From Parabacteroides sp. AD58 (GTDB lineage: Bacteria; Bacteroidota; Bacteroidia; Bacteroidales; Tannerellaceae), in assembly GCF_023744375.2 (NCBI RefSeq), contig NZ_CP146284.1, positions 620,001-684,000 of the forward strand: DNA of 64,000 nt. Direction: 5' to 3'. A program made the position numbers and the translations under genes. The notes under the pieces are model-generated. The model was given only the letters and a program-made list of their open reading frames with translations, did not search any database and was not told the origin of the DNA. Every line of letters begins with the position of its first letter. Position 1 is the first letter of the stretch. This document shows, piece after piece, positions 33,878 through 43,208 of the stretch.

Positions 33878-34948
33878 TTATTCAATGAGTTTGACAGGTG
33901 ATTCGTGGGCAAGATTGATGTTACCGCTGGTGATGATGGAGTCGCCAACCTTTACTTCGCCGTCATCTACCAGCGTATAGCTGGTCGCATTCTCCAGTCC
34001 GGTATGTACATACACCCACATGGCTTTGCTGTCTTTCAGGGTGAATAATACCTGCTTGCCGGAACGGAGCACGATGGCTTCTTTGGGCACCACCAGTTGG
34101 TCGGGCAGCGAGCGTTGGATGCTGACTTGCACGTTCATGCCTTCAAACAGCTTGTCCGATCCGCCCACCAGTGCTTTTACCTGCACCATGCCGTTTTCGT
34201 CAACCAGCGGATTGATCTCAGAAATGCTTCCGGTGGCTTTCAGGCCGGAAACCGCGAAAGGCTGTACTTCCACGCGGTCGCCTATCCGGATAAGTGGCAG
34301 CTCATTTTCCAGGATGGTGAACGAGGCTTCCAGCTGGCTGTTGTCGATGATGGTACAGAAAGCTTCGGAAGTGGAAGCTTGGTTATAGGCTTTGGCCGTC
34401 AGGTTGGCAACGATCCCGTCGAAAGGAGCGGTCAGCACCGACCGTTTCCATTCGTATTCGGCCAGTTCATACGAGGCCAAGGCTTGCTCGTATCCACTTT
34501 GTACCTTGGCCAGCTTCAGGATGTCGGCCGGAACTCGTGCCGAGTCAGCCAGCATATATCCTTGTCCGATCAATACATCTTGCAACTCCAGTTTGGCTTT
34601 CTCAAGAGCGTCGGTGGCAATGTCCAGCTGGTTCTTTAACCGAAACGGTTCCAGCTCAGCCAGTTTCTGTCCTTTTCGCACCGATTCTCCGTTTTTGACA
34701 TAGATACGGGCGATGGCGCCAGCCGATTCAAAATAGAGTTTCGCCTGATTGCGGGCTTCTATCTTTCCGTTACTGATCAGTTCGTGGTGAAATTCAGATC
34801 TTACCAAAGGAATAGCGGTTACCTCATTGGTTTCAGAAGGGAGCACTGTCTCTACGGAAGTCTCATTCAGTTCACTCGCTTTCTTCTCTTTTCCGCAGGC
34901 GGCACATAGCAACATCAGCGGGATTGTCAACAGTTTGTAGTTCATCAT
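33878..34948 (-). CDS. Periplasmic adaptor (membrane fusion) lipoprotein of RND pump
   Basis: About 356 residues from the ATG at 34948 (MMNYKLLTIPLMLLCAACGKEKK); the lipobox LCAAC gives a lipid-anchored adaptor. The biotinyl-like half motif (GKIEARNQAKLYFESAGAIARIYVKNGESVRKGQ) and its partner (APFDGIVANLTAKAYNQAS) flank a helical hairpin, followed by a beta-barrel (FTILENELPLIRIGDRVEV). These are the MFP/HlyD_D23 domains. It heads the four-gene efflux operon. Longer readings to 35128 lack a signal and are not supported. Confidence 0.9.
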   Translation of the reverse strand: MMNYKLLTIPLMLLCAACGKEKKASELNETSVETVLPSETNEVTAIPLVRSEFHHELISNGKIEARNQAKLYFESAGAIARIYVKNGESVRKGQKLAELEPFRLKNQLDIATDALEKAKLELQDVLIGQGYMLADSARVPADILKLAKVQSGYEQALASYELAEYEWKRSVLTAPFDGIVANLTAKAYNQASTSEAFCTIIDNSQLEASFTILENELPLIRIGDRVEVQPFAVSGLKATGSISEINPLVDENGMVQVKALVGGSDKLFEGMNVQVSIQRSLPDQLVVPKEAIVLRSGKQVLFTLKDSKAMWVYVHTGLENATSYTLVDDGEVKVGDSIITSGNINLAHESPVKLIE

Positions 34949-35161
34949 GATATTATCATTTAAGTTGTTCCAAATATATTTATTTTTATCTTGAATTACG
35001 CATGATTTGTTCTCTATTTTTCTGGTTCGAGCAAATATAGGTGGTAGAAAAAGTCTCTTGCAAAAATAAAGGTAGACATTTTCGCCATGAACCTTCTTTC
35101 TAGTTTGATTATTATCAGTTGAATACATATTAATTATATTAATTGTTAATGGACAAATTTT

Positions 35162-36931
35162 CTATTTATCTTGTTTGTTAAGCCATTCTTTCACTTTCTC
35201 CCGCATTTCCCGGATGGCTTGACTTTCTACTTTGGGCTTTTTGTGCCAGACCGAATCAGCCATCTCTTGCCGTTTATCCGGTTGGTAGAAATCCGGCTCT
35301 GCGTAGAGGTTGGCCAGCAGGTAATACGGATAAATGCGTTCAGGCAATATGTCGATCGCGTGCAGCAGTAGTCTTTCTGCTTCGAGATAATTGCCGGCTT
35401 CTTGTTCGTTCTTTGCCAGAACATACCGGATCATGGGATCGGAACTGTATCGTGCGGCTTGCCGGAGATATTGGCTTCCTTCTTCCTGCCGCTCGCTGTG
35501 ATTGAGGCACTGGGCAGCTTCGAACAAGTATCTGGGATTCTGTTTCAGTATGTCATAAAGTGCGACGTATCCTTCGGTGGCAGCTTCGTAGGCTTTGTTG
35601 TTGTGTAACATCTTGAGCCGGTTCCATTGTTCGTAGGCCTTGTAGCGGTCTGCCGCCGATGTGCATACGAACAGGCTGCATACAGCCATGCCGATCATCC
35701 CTATCCGTTGGACAGGAAGCCAGTTGTTTCCTGCTGTATATCCTGTCGGGATGGCCAATGTACACAGGCAGACCCATAAAATCCAGAAGTCCGGAAGTTG
35801 CAAGGGATAGGAAGAGAAGGCGAAGATGGCAAAGGCAATCAATGCCCCGGCAATCCCGGATTGTTTTGTCCGAACAGCCTGAAGGAAAGCACTGACACCT
35901 ACCCCTAGGAAGAGCAATAAGGGGAAGATGCCTAATTCTACTGCAATTTGCAGGTATTCGTTAAAGGCATATTCAGGGCATCCGGCTACCCATTTTTCCT
36001 GACTGGAGGCATGTTTTAGGTAGCTAGCCTGGGCTTCGGCGAAAGCTTCCGGGAAATGTCCTACTCCTACGCCCAAGCCCTGTTGTTCCCGGATGATTTG
36101 CGCGGAAACCTTCCACATCAGCAGGCGTCCGTCTGCCGAATCTTTCTTGAGATGGTACATGCCATAAGCCCCTCCGGCCAGCAGCAACACACTTGCCAGT
36201 AGCATGGCCGTGATCCGTTTGGGATATTGACGTACATAAGAAATGATGGCGGCTTTGTAATAGCTAATCAGTACCCAGGCAGAGCCGAGCAAGGCTGCAA
36301 TCCAGGCAGAACGGCTTCTTCCGGCAGGCAATACAACGCAGATGACCAGCACGCAAAGCCAGGCATAATGCCCTGTTAATTTCCGGCTGTGTAACGCCAC
36401 ATGTAAAGTCCAGGGCAGCAGGATGGCGAGGAATCCAGAATAGGGCCCCGGATTAAAGAAAGTGCCGGTCAGGTTAAACAGGGTATGGTGGGAATACGTG
36501 AAACCGTATAGTTGTGCCATGCCACTGACGGCTTCCAAAAGGGCGACTGTTAACCATAGTCCGGTGAAGAATCCCCTTGTTTCGGGACGGAAAAGAAACA
36601 AGAGGCGCAAGGTGAACCACAAGACCAGTAATGATAACAGGAAAGCGCATTTGCCGGACAGGGTATTCCCGTCAGAAAAGCAGGAAAGGCAAGCCCAGCC
36701 GATGAACAGGCTCCAGGCACCATCCAACCAGGTGATACGTAATCTTTTCCGTTCGGTCAGGTAACCCAGCAGGCAAACGGAACCGAGCAAAACGACTAAA
36801 TAAGTCCAGAATGCCCGGCCCGTGACCAGTCCGTCGGCCAAGTTGTCAGCCGAGACGAACGGGGTAACTGCCAGTGCTAGGCAAAACATGCTGACAAACA
36901 ACAATATGAGATAATTCATTAATCTATTCAT
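35162..36931 (-). CDS. O-antigen ligase/polymerase-like membrane protein with TPR tail
   Basis: A 589-residue inner-membrane protein. About a dozen hydrophobic segments span residues 5-420. The large periplasmic loop between them has QIIREQQGLGVGVGHFPEAF and CPEYAFNEYLQIAVELGI, the Wzy_C (PF04932) signature of O-antigen ligases and polymerases. The last 160 residues are soluble TPR-like helices (LKMLHNNKAYEAATEGYVAL...EQEAGNYLEAERLLLHAI). Members join or polymerise undecaprenyl-linked glycans, or glycosylate proteins. It lies 16 bp downstream of lepB, away from other glycan genes, so its acceptor is open. Confidence 0.8.
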   Translation of the reverse strand: MNRLMNYLILLFVSMFCLALAVTPFVSADNLADGLVTGRAFWTYLVVLLGSVCLLGYLTERKRLRITWLDGAWSLFIGWACLSCFSDGNTLSGKCAFLLSLLVLWFTLRLLFLFRPETRGFFTGLWLTVALLEAVSGMAQLYGFTYSHHTLFNLTGTFFNPGPYSGFLAILLPWTLHVALHSRKLTGHYAWLCVLVICVVLPAGRSRSAWIAALLGSAWVLISYYKAAIISYVRQYPKRITAMLLASVLLLAGGAYGMYHLKKDSADGRLLMWKVSAQIIREQQGLGVGVGHFPEAFAEAQASYLKHASSQEKWVAGCPEYAFNEYLQIAVELGIFPLLLFLGVGVSAFLQAVRTKQSGIAGALIAFAIFAFSSYPLQLPDFWILWVCLCTLAIPTGYTAGNNWLPVQRIGMIGMAVCSLFVCTSAADRYKAYEQWNRLKMLHNNKAYEAATEGYVALYDILKQNPRYLFEAAQCLNHSERQEEGSQYLRQAARYSSDPMIRYVLAKNEQEAGNYLEAERLLLHAIDILPERIYPYYLLANLYAEPDFYQPDKRQEMADSVWHKKPKVESQAIREMREKVKEWLNKQDK

Positions 36932-36947
36932 GTCGTAATTTATGATT

Positions 36948-37826
36948 CTATTTCACATCTAACAGAAAACGGTCCCACCGGAATCGGTCTGTATAAGGAT
37001 CGACCGATTTCCAAACTTTCCAAACTTTCCCGACAATGTATTCTTCGGGCAGCAATCCCCAGTAACGGGAGTCTTGCGAATTGATGCCGTTGTCTCCCCC
37101 CATGAAATAATAGTCCTTTCTGAAACGGTAAGTCCAGATGGGATGCCCGTCCAAAAAGACGGTCGAGTCGCGGTAGGAAAGCGTTTTCCCTTGTTCCCAT
37201 TCGACTACCTTTTTATATAACAGGAAATTGAAACGGTCCATACCGACTTCTGCTCCGGCTTTGGGTATATAGAGCGGTCCGAAGTCTTGCACGTTCCAAT
37301 TGCTTTCATTGAATGGAAATGTCTTGTAAGTTCCTTCCGGGAAATCTTCCGGTTTCATTTGCCCGATGTGGTGTTGCGCTTCCCGATTTCCCAGGTTTTC
37401 TTCCTTCCCGTTGATTTGGTAGATACCGTTCCGGATGGAAAGGGTGTCTCCCGGCAAGGCAATACAGCGTTTGACATAGTATTTGAAGAGGTGCATCTCG
37501 ATCTTTTCCCACGTGTGGGGATGGGGAAAATGAAAGACCAGCACGTCATTGCGTTGTATGTCGTGCAATCCGGGCAGGCGTCGGATGTTAACCTGCTTCC
37601 CTTCGAGTGCCTCTGTCAGGTTGAACAGCCTCGGCCCGATCAGGAGCTTGTTGACCAAGACATAATCTCCCGGAACCAGCGTGGGCTCCATCGAGTCGGT
37701 CGGTATGCGGAAAGACGCATACACGAAGACCAGCAGGAAGAGCCACAGGGTAACCAGCCCGGCAGCGATTAAGATCAGATTGCTCAGCCAGTCAATGCCT
37801 TTCTGTATCCATTTTTTCAGTACCAT
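36948..37826 (-). CDS. lepB: Signal peptidase I
   Basis: A 292-residue membrane-bound serine protease that removes signal peptides. One N-terminal membrane segment (residues about 15-36) precedes box B RIPTDSMEPTL with nucleophile Ser45. Box D YYVKRCIALPGDT has general-base Lys119. Box E is MGGDNGINSQDSRYWG. An insert between boxes D and E is typical of Bacteroidetes enzymes. Its 5' end overlaps the transglutaminase-like lipoprotein gene by 10 bp, and the O-antigen-ligase-like gene follows, so it may be cotranscribed with the propeller cluster. Confidence 0.92.
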   Translation of the reverse strand: MVLKKWIQKGIDWLSNLILIAAGLVTLWLFLLVFVYASFRIPTDSMEPTLVPGDYVLVNKLLIGPRLFNLTEALEGKQVNIRRLPGLHDIQRNDVLVFHFPHPHTWEKIEMHLFKYYVKRCIALPGDTLSIRNGIYQINGKEENLGNREAQHHIGQMKPEDFPEGTYKTFPFNESNWNVQDFGPLYIPKAGAEVGMDRFNFLLYKKVVEWEQGKTLSYRDSTVFLDGHPIWTYRFRKDYYFMGGDNGINSQDSRYWGLLPEEYIVGKVWKVWKSVDPYTDRFRWDRFLLDVK

Positions 37827-39787
37827 TGTATCATTCCATTTTTATACGTAAATATTCGGTCGTTCGTTCCCTCGGTACGTACACGGTAAATTGTACCTTG
37901 CGGCACGTCGTTGAATGTTAGCGTTCCTTTCTCCCAGCGTTGTGTCCCGGCTGTTATCCAGGCATTATCCCAATATTGTAGAGAGAGTTCTTTTCCTCTG
38001 ATAAAATGAGGAGCGATATAAGGATAGTACTTGATTTTTGCTATAGAACATGATTTTGGCAATTCCCAACAGATGAATCCTTTTTGATTTGCTTTTCCTC
38101 TCCATCCGGTTGCTGAATATCCATCCATTATCTGTCTGATATCTTCTTTGAGATTGGTTGAATGTAGATTTGTAGATATTATTTTCGTAGGTTGAATAGG
38201 TTCGTCTGAAGCTGGACTGTAGAAAGCGATTTCACACAAGCCGATAGAATCTGCGGGTAAATCAAGCCGTAAGTATCGATATTGTGACGGGTTGTTAATT
38301 GTTATTTCATTACCCCATGCTTCCTGATTTCTGGGCAGACAAACTAAAGTATCCGGGTGGCTGAATTCCGGATCATTGTCTCCACACAGGCACGCGTTTT
38401 TCAGCATTGCCTCTAATTTTAGAATTTCATCAGGAAGCAAAAATGATGTGTAGGTTGAAACCGTTATGGGCTTAACCTCTTTTTCCGGTTGTAAGATTAT
38501 CTGCTGGCCATTGCTATCTAAAAGAAATGCCGGACCAGCTGGTAATAAATTTCCATTTTGATAAAACATGGGCAAATAAACAATATCCTTTCCCATGTCT
38601 TTAAAAAGAACTTTCCCATTTTTTCGGATTTTTCCCCATTGCACGGGTATCCAGCCTTGATTTCCATAAATACAAAGGTAAGCATATTTTATATTCTTTT
38701 TAATAGGACGACTTAATGATATATTAACATCAACAGTTTTGAAATACTCATTAGAGACATCCCGCATAAAAGGATTTAAGAACAAAGGAGGTATATCTTC
38801 TCTGTTGACTTTCGGGTCTGCCAACGGGCCTTCCAGATAATATTCAAATGTCCTGCGATAAATTTTAGCAGCTCTGAATCTTCCCCAATACCGGTCAAAA
38901 CTTTCATTGTTATAGACTTGTTTGTATTTCCATCTCTCCCAATCATTGAATGGCTCAAATGGATAAGTTTCTCCATTAATAATTAAGCTATTCCATGTAT
39001 GTGCTCCGGATCGGTTTGCCCATGCCGGTACGAAATCAATGGCTACAGCCATGCCCAGCGCGGATAATTGCAGGCAATTATACCAAGCTTTCGTATCGCA
39101 TACACCTCGTTTGATGTATTCGAAAGTTTTGGCATCATATATAGGCATGTCAACAGCTGCCATATCACAATATAGTTGGTCGCTGTACTGTTGATGTAGC
39201 GAATCTATTACAATGCTGATACTACGGGTGGTATCATTAAATATATGAGCATGACGTTGATAGAATACATCTCGACAATTGTCAATACAAATTCCTTCAG
39301 CATAACGGTAAGGCAGAATGTAACGGCAGAAATCTTCGAAAGGCGCATTGCGTGTATAGGCATTTTCCTGCCAGGCTTTGAATGAACGATCTATTTCTCG
39401 TATCAGCCAATCTGCTCGTACCACCCGAATATCTTTTTGAGAAGATACGTGTAAAACTTTGTATCTGTTTTCCGACCAAAACCGGTCTATTTCTTTTTGC
39501 CATTCAGTAGCTACATTCCAGTTATACTTTTCAGAGATGGCAACATATTTGTCGTATATGGCTTGGAATTGTTGTACTGCGGTTGAATCATGGCCGGAAT
39601 GTCCGACCATGTTCTCGATCAGGAAGCGGGCTGCCCGGTATTTCATTTCGTCGCCCTGATAGTGTTCCAGTACTTTTTCCAATTCCGCCCGGTTGTCGCC
39701 TGCGTATTCCAACGCCATGTCGAGCTTGTCTTTGGATTGGCAGGCAGTCAAAAGCAATAGAAGTATATAGACCGTTGTTTGTTTCAT
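37817..39787 (-). CDS. Transglutaminase-like lipoprotein with discoidin-like tail
   Basis: A 656-residue lipoprotein: MKQTTVYILLLLLTAC has lipobox Cys16. A transglutaminase-like core spans residues about 190-290: RGVCDTKAWYN (Cys nucleophile), NRSGAHTWNSL (His) and YPFEPFNDW (Asp). Helical, repeat-like N-terminal and beta-rich C-terminal regions follow; RYLRLDLPADSIGLCEIAFYS looks like an F5/8-type discoidin strand set. Such proteins may be peptidases or cross-linkers at the outer surface. It overlaps lepB by 10 bp and stands at the end of the propeller-protein cluster. Substrate unknown. Confidence 0.72.
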   Translation of the reverse strand: MKQTTVYILLLLLTACQSKDKLDMALEYAGDNRAELEKVLEHYQGDEMKYRAARFLIENMVGHSGHDSTAVQQFQAIYDKYVAISEKYNWNVATEWQKEIDRFWSENRYKVLHVSSQKDIRVVRADWLIREIDRSFKAWQENAYTRNAPFEDFCRYILPYRYAEGICIDNCRDVFYQRHAHIFNDTTRSISIVIDSLHQQYSDQLYCDMAAVDMPIYDAKTFEYIKRGVCDTKAWYNCLQLSALGMAVAIDFVPAWANRSGAHTWNSLIINGETYPFEPFNDWERWKYKQVYNNESFDRYWGRFRAAKIYRRTFEYYLEGPLADPKVNREDIPPLFLNPFMRDVSNEYFKTVDVNISLSRPIKKNIKYAYLCIYGNQGWIPVQWGKIRKNGKVLFKDMGKDIVYLPMFYQNGNLLPAGPAFLLDSNGQQIILQPEKEVKPITVSTYTSFLLPDEILKLEAMLKNACLCGDNDPEFSHPDTLVCLPRNQEAWGNEITINNPSQYRYLRLDLPADSIGLCEIAFYSPASDEPIQPTKIISTNLHSTNLKEDIRQIMDGYSATGWRGKANQKGFICWELPKSCSIAKIKYYPYIAPHFIRGKELSLQYWDNAWITAGTQRWEKGTLTFNDVPQGTIYRVRTEGTNDRIFTYKNGMIQWY

Positions 39788-39886
39788 ATTTATCTAAAAT
39801 TATTGGGAATGTCTTTTGTTAGATCAAATTAGTAGTGTATCTTGTTGGTATTCCCTTCTAGTTGATTGCTGAACAAATACGCTGTA

Positions 39887-40900
39887 TCAAATTTTAAATG
39901 AATACAACATACATTCTGGATCATCTGCTAAACAGAATCCTTTATGCTGGGCTTCATGGATGATGAGCGTCGTTATTCTCTTATCAGCCTTCAATAGTTC
40001 AACCGGTTTCCCTTCCCAGTCGATAATGCAGATTTCCATCTGGTTTTCATTGTCTTTTACTTCCCTGAGCAGATATAGATACTTCTCTGAGCAGCAGATT
40101 CGCAGTACCCGCGGATCAGAAGTTTCTTTCCGCTTGGCCGAAATCATCTCTTCGGAACTGAATGTGTATTCGTAGTTCCCCAGCTTCTTTCTGAACTTCA
40201 GAAGTGGAAGCTCTTTCCCGGTCGGATCGAACGAGAAGATATCCAATACATAATTGGAGGCAGATGCGAATAAGTTTTTCTTCGGGTGTTTGACCATTTC
40301 GCATTGATGGAACATGGCTTTCACCATAGCCGGTATGTCTTTTTCTTCCGGCCAAAACGCAGGATAATCGCCAAAGGTCCGTAAGGAATCTGCTTTGTGC
40401 TTCTGGTAAAGAGCATATCGTTGTTTCCACATACCTGAAAATACAAACAAGGAGTCATTGAGCGGCAGGAAACGATCGCTCATCTGTGGCAATTGCGTAT
40501 GCCCGTGCATCTGCGGATGCGGTGCTAAAACCTGGTCTTTTGGGATGTAGGCAAACTTAAACAACGGGCGACTTAAGATGTAAAGCTTATCATTACACAA
40601 GTTGATATCTAATGGACTAACCATATCATCCGGTCCGCTGCCTTTAGAGATTAATCTTTTCTTGATGGTATGTCGTCCGGGATCATATACATTCAGCAAG
40701 GAATCGCCATGAAAATCATTAATGATAAGCAGGCTGTCTATTTGTACCAACTGCATGCCTATTCCGATAATATCGGGATATTCCATGTTTTGCAATGAAA
40801 TCTGACGAACTTTATCAAATGTATAAGGTTCATCTTCTGAAGTCTTGCTTGTGCATTGTATGAACGACAGGCAAATAGCAAATAAGATAATCAGTTTCAT
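39887..40900 (-). CDS. Six-bladed beta-propeller lipoprotein (BF3164-like), copy 1
   Basis: A 337-residue lipoprotein (MKLIILFAICLSFIQC, lipobox Cys16). The pattern IISKGSGPDDMVSPLDINL, with 'G.GP.DM..P' followed by strands, is the hallmark first blade of the 6-bladed-propeller/BF3164 lipoprotein family; further blades recur about every 45 residues (YVLDIFSFDPTGKELPLLKF, LRICCSEKYLYLLREV, ICIIDWEGKPVELLKA). Probably exposed in the periplasm or on the surface. It is fourth of four tandem copies; spacing to copy 2 is 30 bp. Function not known for the family. Confidence 0.8.
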   Translation of the reverse strand: MKLIILFAICLSFIQCTSKTSEDEPYTFDKVRQISLQNMEYPDIIGIGMQLVQIDSLLIINDFHGDSLLNVYDPGRHTIKKRLISKGSGPDDMVSPLDINLCNDKLYILSRPLFKFAYIPKDQVLAPHPQMHGHTQLPQMSDRFLPLNDSLFVFSGMWKQRYALYQKHKADSLRTFGDYPAFWPEEKDIPAMVKAMFHQCEMVKHPKKNLFASASNYVLDIFSFDPTGKELPLLKFRKKLGNYEYTFSSEEMISAKRKETSDPRVLRICCSEKYLYLLREVKDNENQMEICIIDWEGKPVELLKADKRITTLIIHEAQHKGFCLADDPECMLYSFKI

Positions 40901-40930
40901 GGCATTTGTTATTTATTATACAATGCTGGA

Positions 40931-42043
40931 TTAATTCATTTTACATTTTATGATAACAGGATTATCATCTTCTTTCATACCCTTCATCTGTGATGAGATT
41001 TTCTCCGATAATGGATTTTCCTGGCTATATGTAATAATTTGTTCTGGAGTCAGGGCATATAAAAGATAATTACCTTCAATTCCTATAATTCCATCCGGAT
41101 TGGGAAGTCCTTCGAGCAATTGGTTGCAAATACGGATCTTCTTTGTATCTCTATCGTAAAGGCAGTAATACAATTGATCGGTTTCAACCGTGAAAAATAA
41201 CAGGTTGTTTGTGACATATAAACTTTTAATGCCGAAAATATATTCTTTGGCATCATAAAGCTTTTGGTAATCTCTTGCTTGCAACGGGCTTTCCAACGAA
41301 AGGTCGGCAATACTTTTCTCATGCGGGAAAGTCAGCTGATATACTGGTGTCGCGATTGTATCTTTGGGAGTCCATGAATAAACAACGTTCTCAAACTGAT
41401 GATAGAAAAAGACGGTATTATCATCAACTGTGCTGAAGGTAGAATAGGGAATATATACGATGTCGTTGAAATACTTTTTCTTATTGATAAGTTTCAGGTT
41501 GTTCTGTCCATCAGTAAACTCAAAGTAATAATCATTCTTCTTACCGAGATTGGCATCAAACAGCAATACTTCATTCTTCAATTTTCCTACTCTCATGTAA
41601 GGATCTTCCACTTTTATCTCGCAGATTCGTGTGCCATCTAAAGAAAACTCTTTGATGAACTGGTAAGAATCCAATATTTGCAGGGTATTGTTTTCAGGAT
41701 CGAGTGCGATATCTACCGGATAGATCAGTTCATCTGGTCCGTTTCCGATAGGAAAACGTCTGATGAAAGATCCATCATTCTTAAATGACAGAAGAGTATT
41801 CTGGATGATTGAATGTATAACAAGAGTATCATGGCAAGACACGATCTTATGCAACATAGCAGGAAGCAGACAATTCTCAGACGTTTCCAGTGGAATATAT
41901 TCATATTTGGAGAACAGCGCTTCGTCTTGAGTCTTCGTAACATCTACTTCAATGTTTTCGGGCGCGTCGTTATGAATGGTTTCCTGACAAGAAAGCAGGC
42001 AAACGCTGGATAAAACAGCGAAGATGGTTTTAAATGTGTTCAT
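40931..42043 (-). CDS. Six-bladed beta-propeller lipoprotein, copy 2
   Basis: A 370-residue lipoprotein (MNTFKTIFAVLSSVCLLSC, lipobox Cys19). YEYIPLETSENCLLPAMLHKI and FPIGNGPDELIYPVDIALD are the family's 'PLET' and 'G.GP.E..P' blocks; the SLDGTRICEIKV strand and others recur through the protein. The C-terminus DDNPVIIKCKMN resembles tails of the sister copies. It lies between copies 1 and 3 (66-bp gap upstream), with no other gene type in between, so it belongs to a tandem expansion. Confidence 0.8.
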   Translation of the reverse strand: MNTFKTIFAVLSSVCLLSCQETIHNDAPENIEVDVTKTQDEALFSKYEYIPLETSENCLLPAMLHKIVSCHDTLVIHSIIQNTLLSFKNDGSFIRRFPIGNGPDELIYPVDIALDPENNTLQILDSYQFIKEFSLDGTRICEIKVEDPYMRVGKLKNEVLLFDANLGKKNDYYFEFTDGQNNLKLINKKKYFNDIVYIPYSTFSTVDDNTVFFYHQFENVVYSWTPKDTIATPVYQLTFPHEKSIADLSLESPLQARDYQKLYDAKEYIFGIKSLYVTNNLLFFTVETDQLYYCLYDRDTKKIRICNQLLEGLPNPDGIIGIEGNYLLYALTPEQIITYSQENPLSEKISSQMKGMKEDDNPVIIKCKMN

Positions 42044-42109
42044 GACGTATTTTGTATTATATGTTAACGGTTGTGCTTTATTAATCTCAAGTTTAGTTCA
42101 TATCAAATA

Positions 42110-43201
42110 CTAAAAAAACTCTAATAGGCAAGGATTGTCATTAGCATCTAGCTTTAATAGTTGTTCTCCATTTAATGAAAGAGCTTGGTTACATTCTTCT
42201 TGTTGTTCTGGAAGAATATATAACAAGATACTATCGTCACTTTCTCCGGTAAAGGCCGTTGCAAGAATGCTTCCATAGGAGAATTGTGTCGAGGTTATCA
42301 TCTTTCCCGATTCTATTTTGGACAAATAGTTTGTTCCTCCAACATTACTATGTATCCATATTTTGTCTTTTAATCCATAAAAATTGCATAGATAATTCAT
42401 TTGATTGGCACTTCGGACAAAGTCTGTTCCTTTACTATTAAACATTTCTAACAGTTCATTCGTAGAAAGATAATTGGGGTTTGAAGTATAATGCCCTTGA
42501 TTGAATGTTTCAGTCTGAGGATTAAACGAGACAAATTCATTGGCAAGCCCTAATTGAAAAAGATATGAATCATTATATTGAGGAAACTGCACCGGACGGA
42601 ACATCAAATAAGGAATTTCTTTTTTTAGATATTGTTTCAAGACTTGACAATTCTCATCAACAAGTGTCAGGATATATTCATTTTGTCCGGTTACAAGTAA
42701 AATATGAGAATTATTCAGCCGTTTAAATTTGTAGATAGTGAAAGGAAAGCTCTTCTTATATAAAAACTGTCCATTGAAAGCATCAAATGATTTTATACTT
42801 TGGTTGTCTGAAATCCAAATTTCAGTTTTCCCATTCACTTCATAAACCTCAAAGTCTTCAATACGTATGAACTCTTCTGGGCCAGCTCCTTTTTGAGTTA
42901 GTGCAGATATAAAATTGCCTTGTTCGTCAAAGTGGAAGAGGGAATTGCCAGAAGAGGCTATATAATAGTGATTCTTGAACTTCTTTATTTTATCAATTTG
43001 TCCTATCAAACAAGTGTCATTAGTTTCTAATGGAACCAGTTTATAAGATTGGGAGAACAATTCCGTCCAAGAAGGATTATCTTCTTTGGGCAATTTTTCC
43101 TGATCCCATAAGATATCCGAATCCGTATGTTTCGGATTAGAGCAGGATATTGCCCATAAAGATATGCAAATCATTAATTGTATAAATAAAACATTCTTCA
43201 T
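42110..43201 (-). CDS. Six-bladed beta-propeller lipoprotein, copy 3
   Basis: A 363-residue lipoprotein (MICISLWAISC lipobox). YKLVPLETNDTCLIGQIDKI, LTQKGAGPEEFIRIEDFEVY and IWISDNQSIKSFD are the best-preserved family blocks in this cluster. The tail DANDNPCLLEFF parallels copy 2. It starts 8 bp after the copy 4 stop, so the two share a transcript. Divergence from its neighbours is high over most of its length, with conservation mainly in the first blade, implying different ligands. Confidence 0.82.
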   Translation of the reverse strand: MKNVLFIQLMICISLWAISCSNPKHTDSDILWDQEKLPKEDNPSWTELFSQSYKLVPLETNDTCLIGQIDKIKKFKNHYYIASSGNSLFHFDEQGNFISALTQKGAGPEEFIRIEDFEVYEVNGKTEIWISDNQSIKSFDAFNGQFLYKKSFPFTIYKFKRLNNSHILLVTGQNEYILTLVDENCQVLKQYLKKEIPYLMFRPVQFPQYNDSYLFQLGLANEFVSFNPQTETFNQGHYTSNPNYLSTNELLEMFNSKGTDFVRSANQMNYLCNFYGLKDKIWIHSNVGGTNYLSKIESGKMITSTQFSYGSILATAFTGESDDSILLYILPEQQEECNQALSLNGEQLLKLDANDNPCLLEFF

Positions 43202-43208
43202 GATATTT

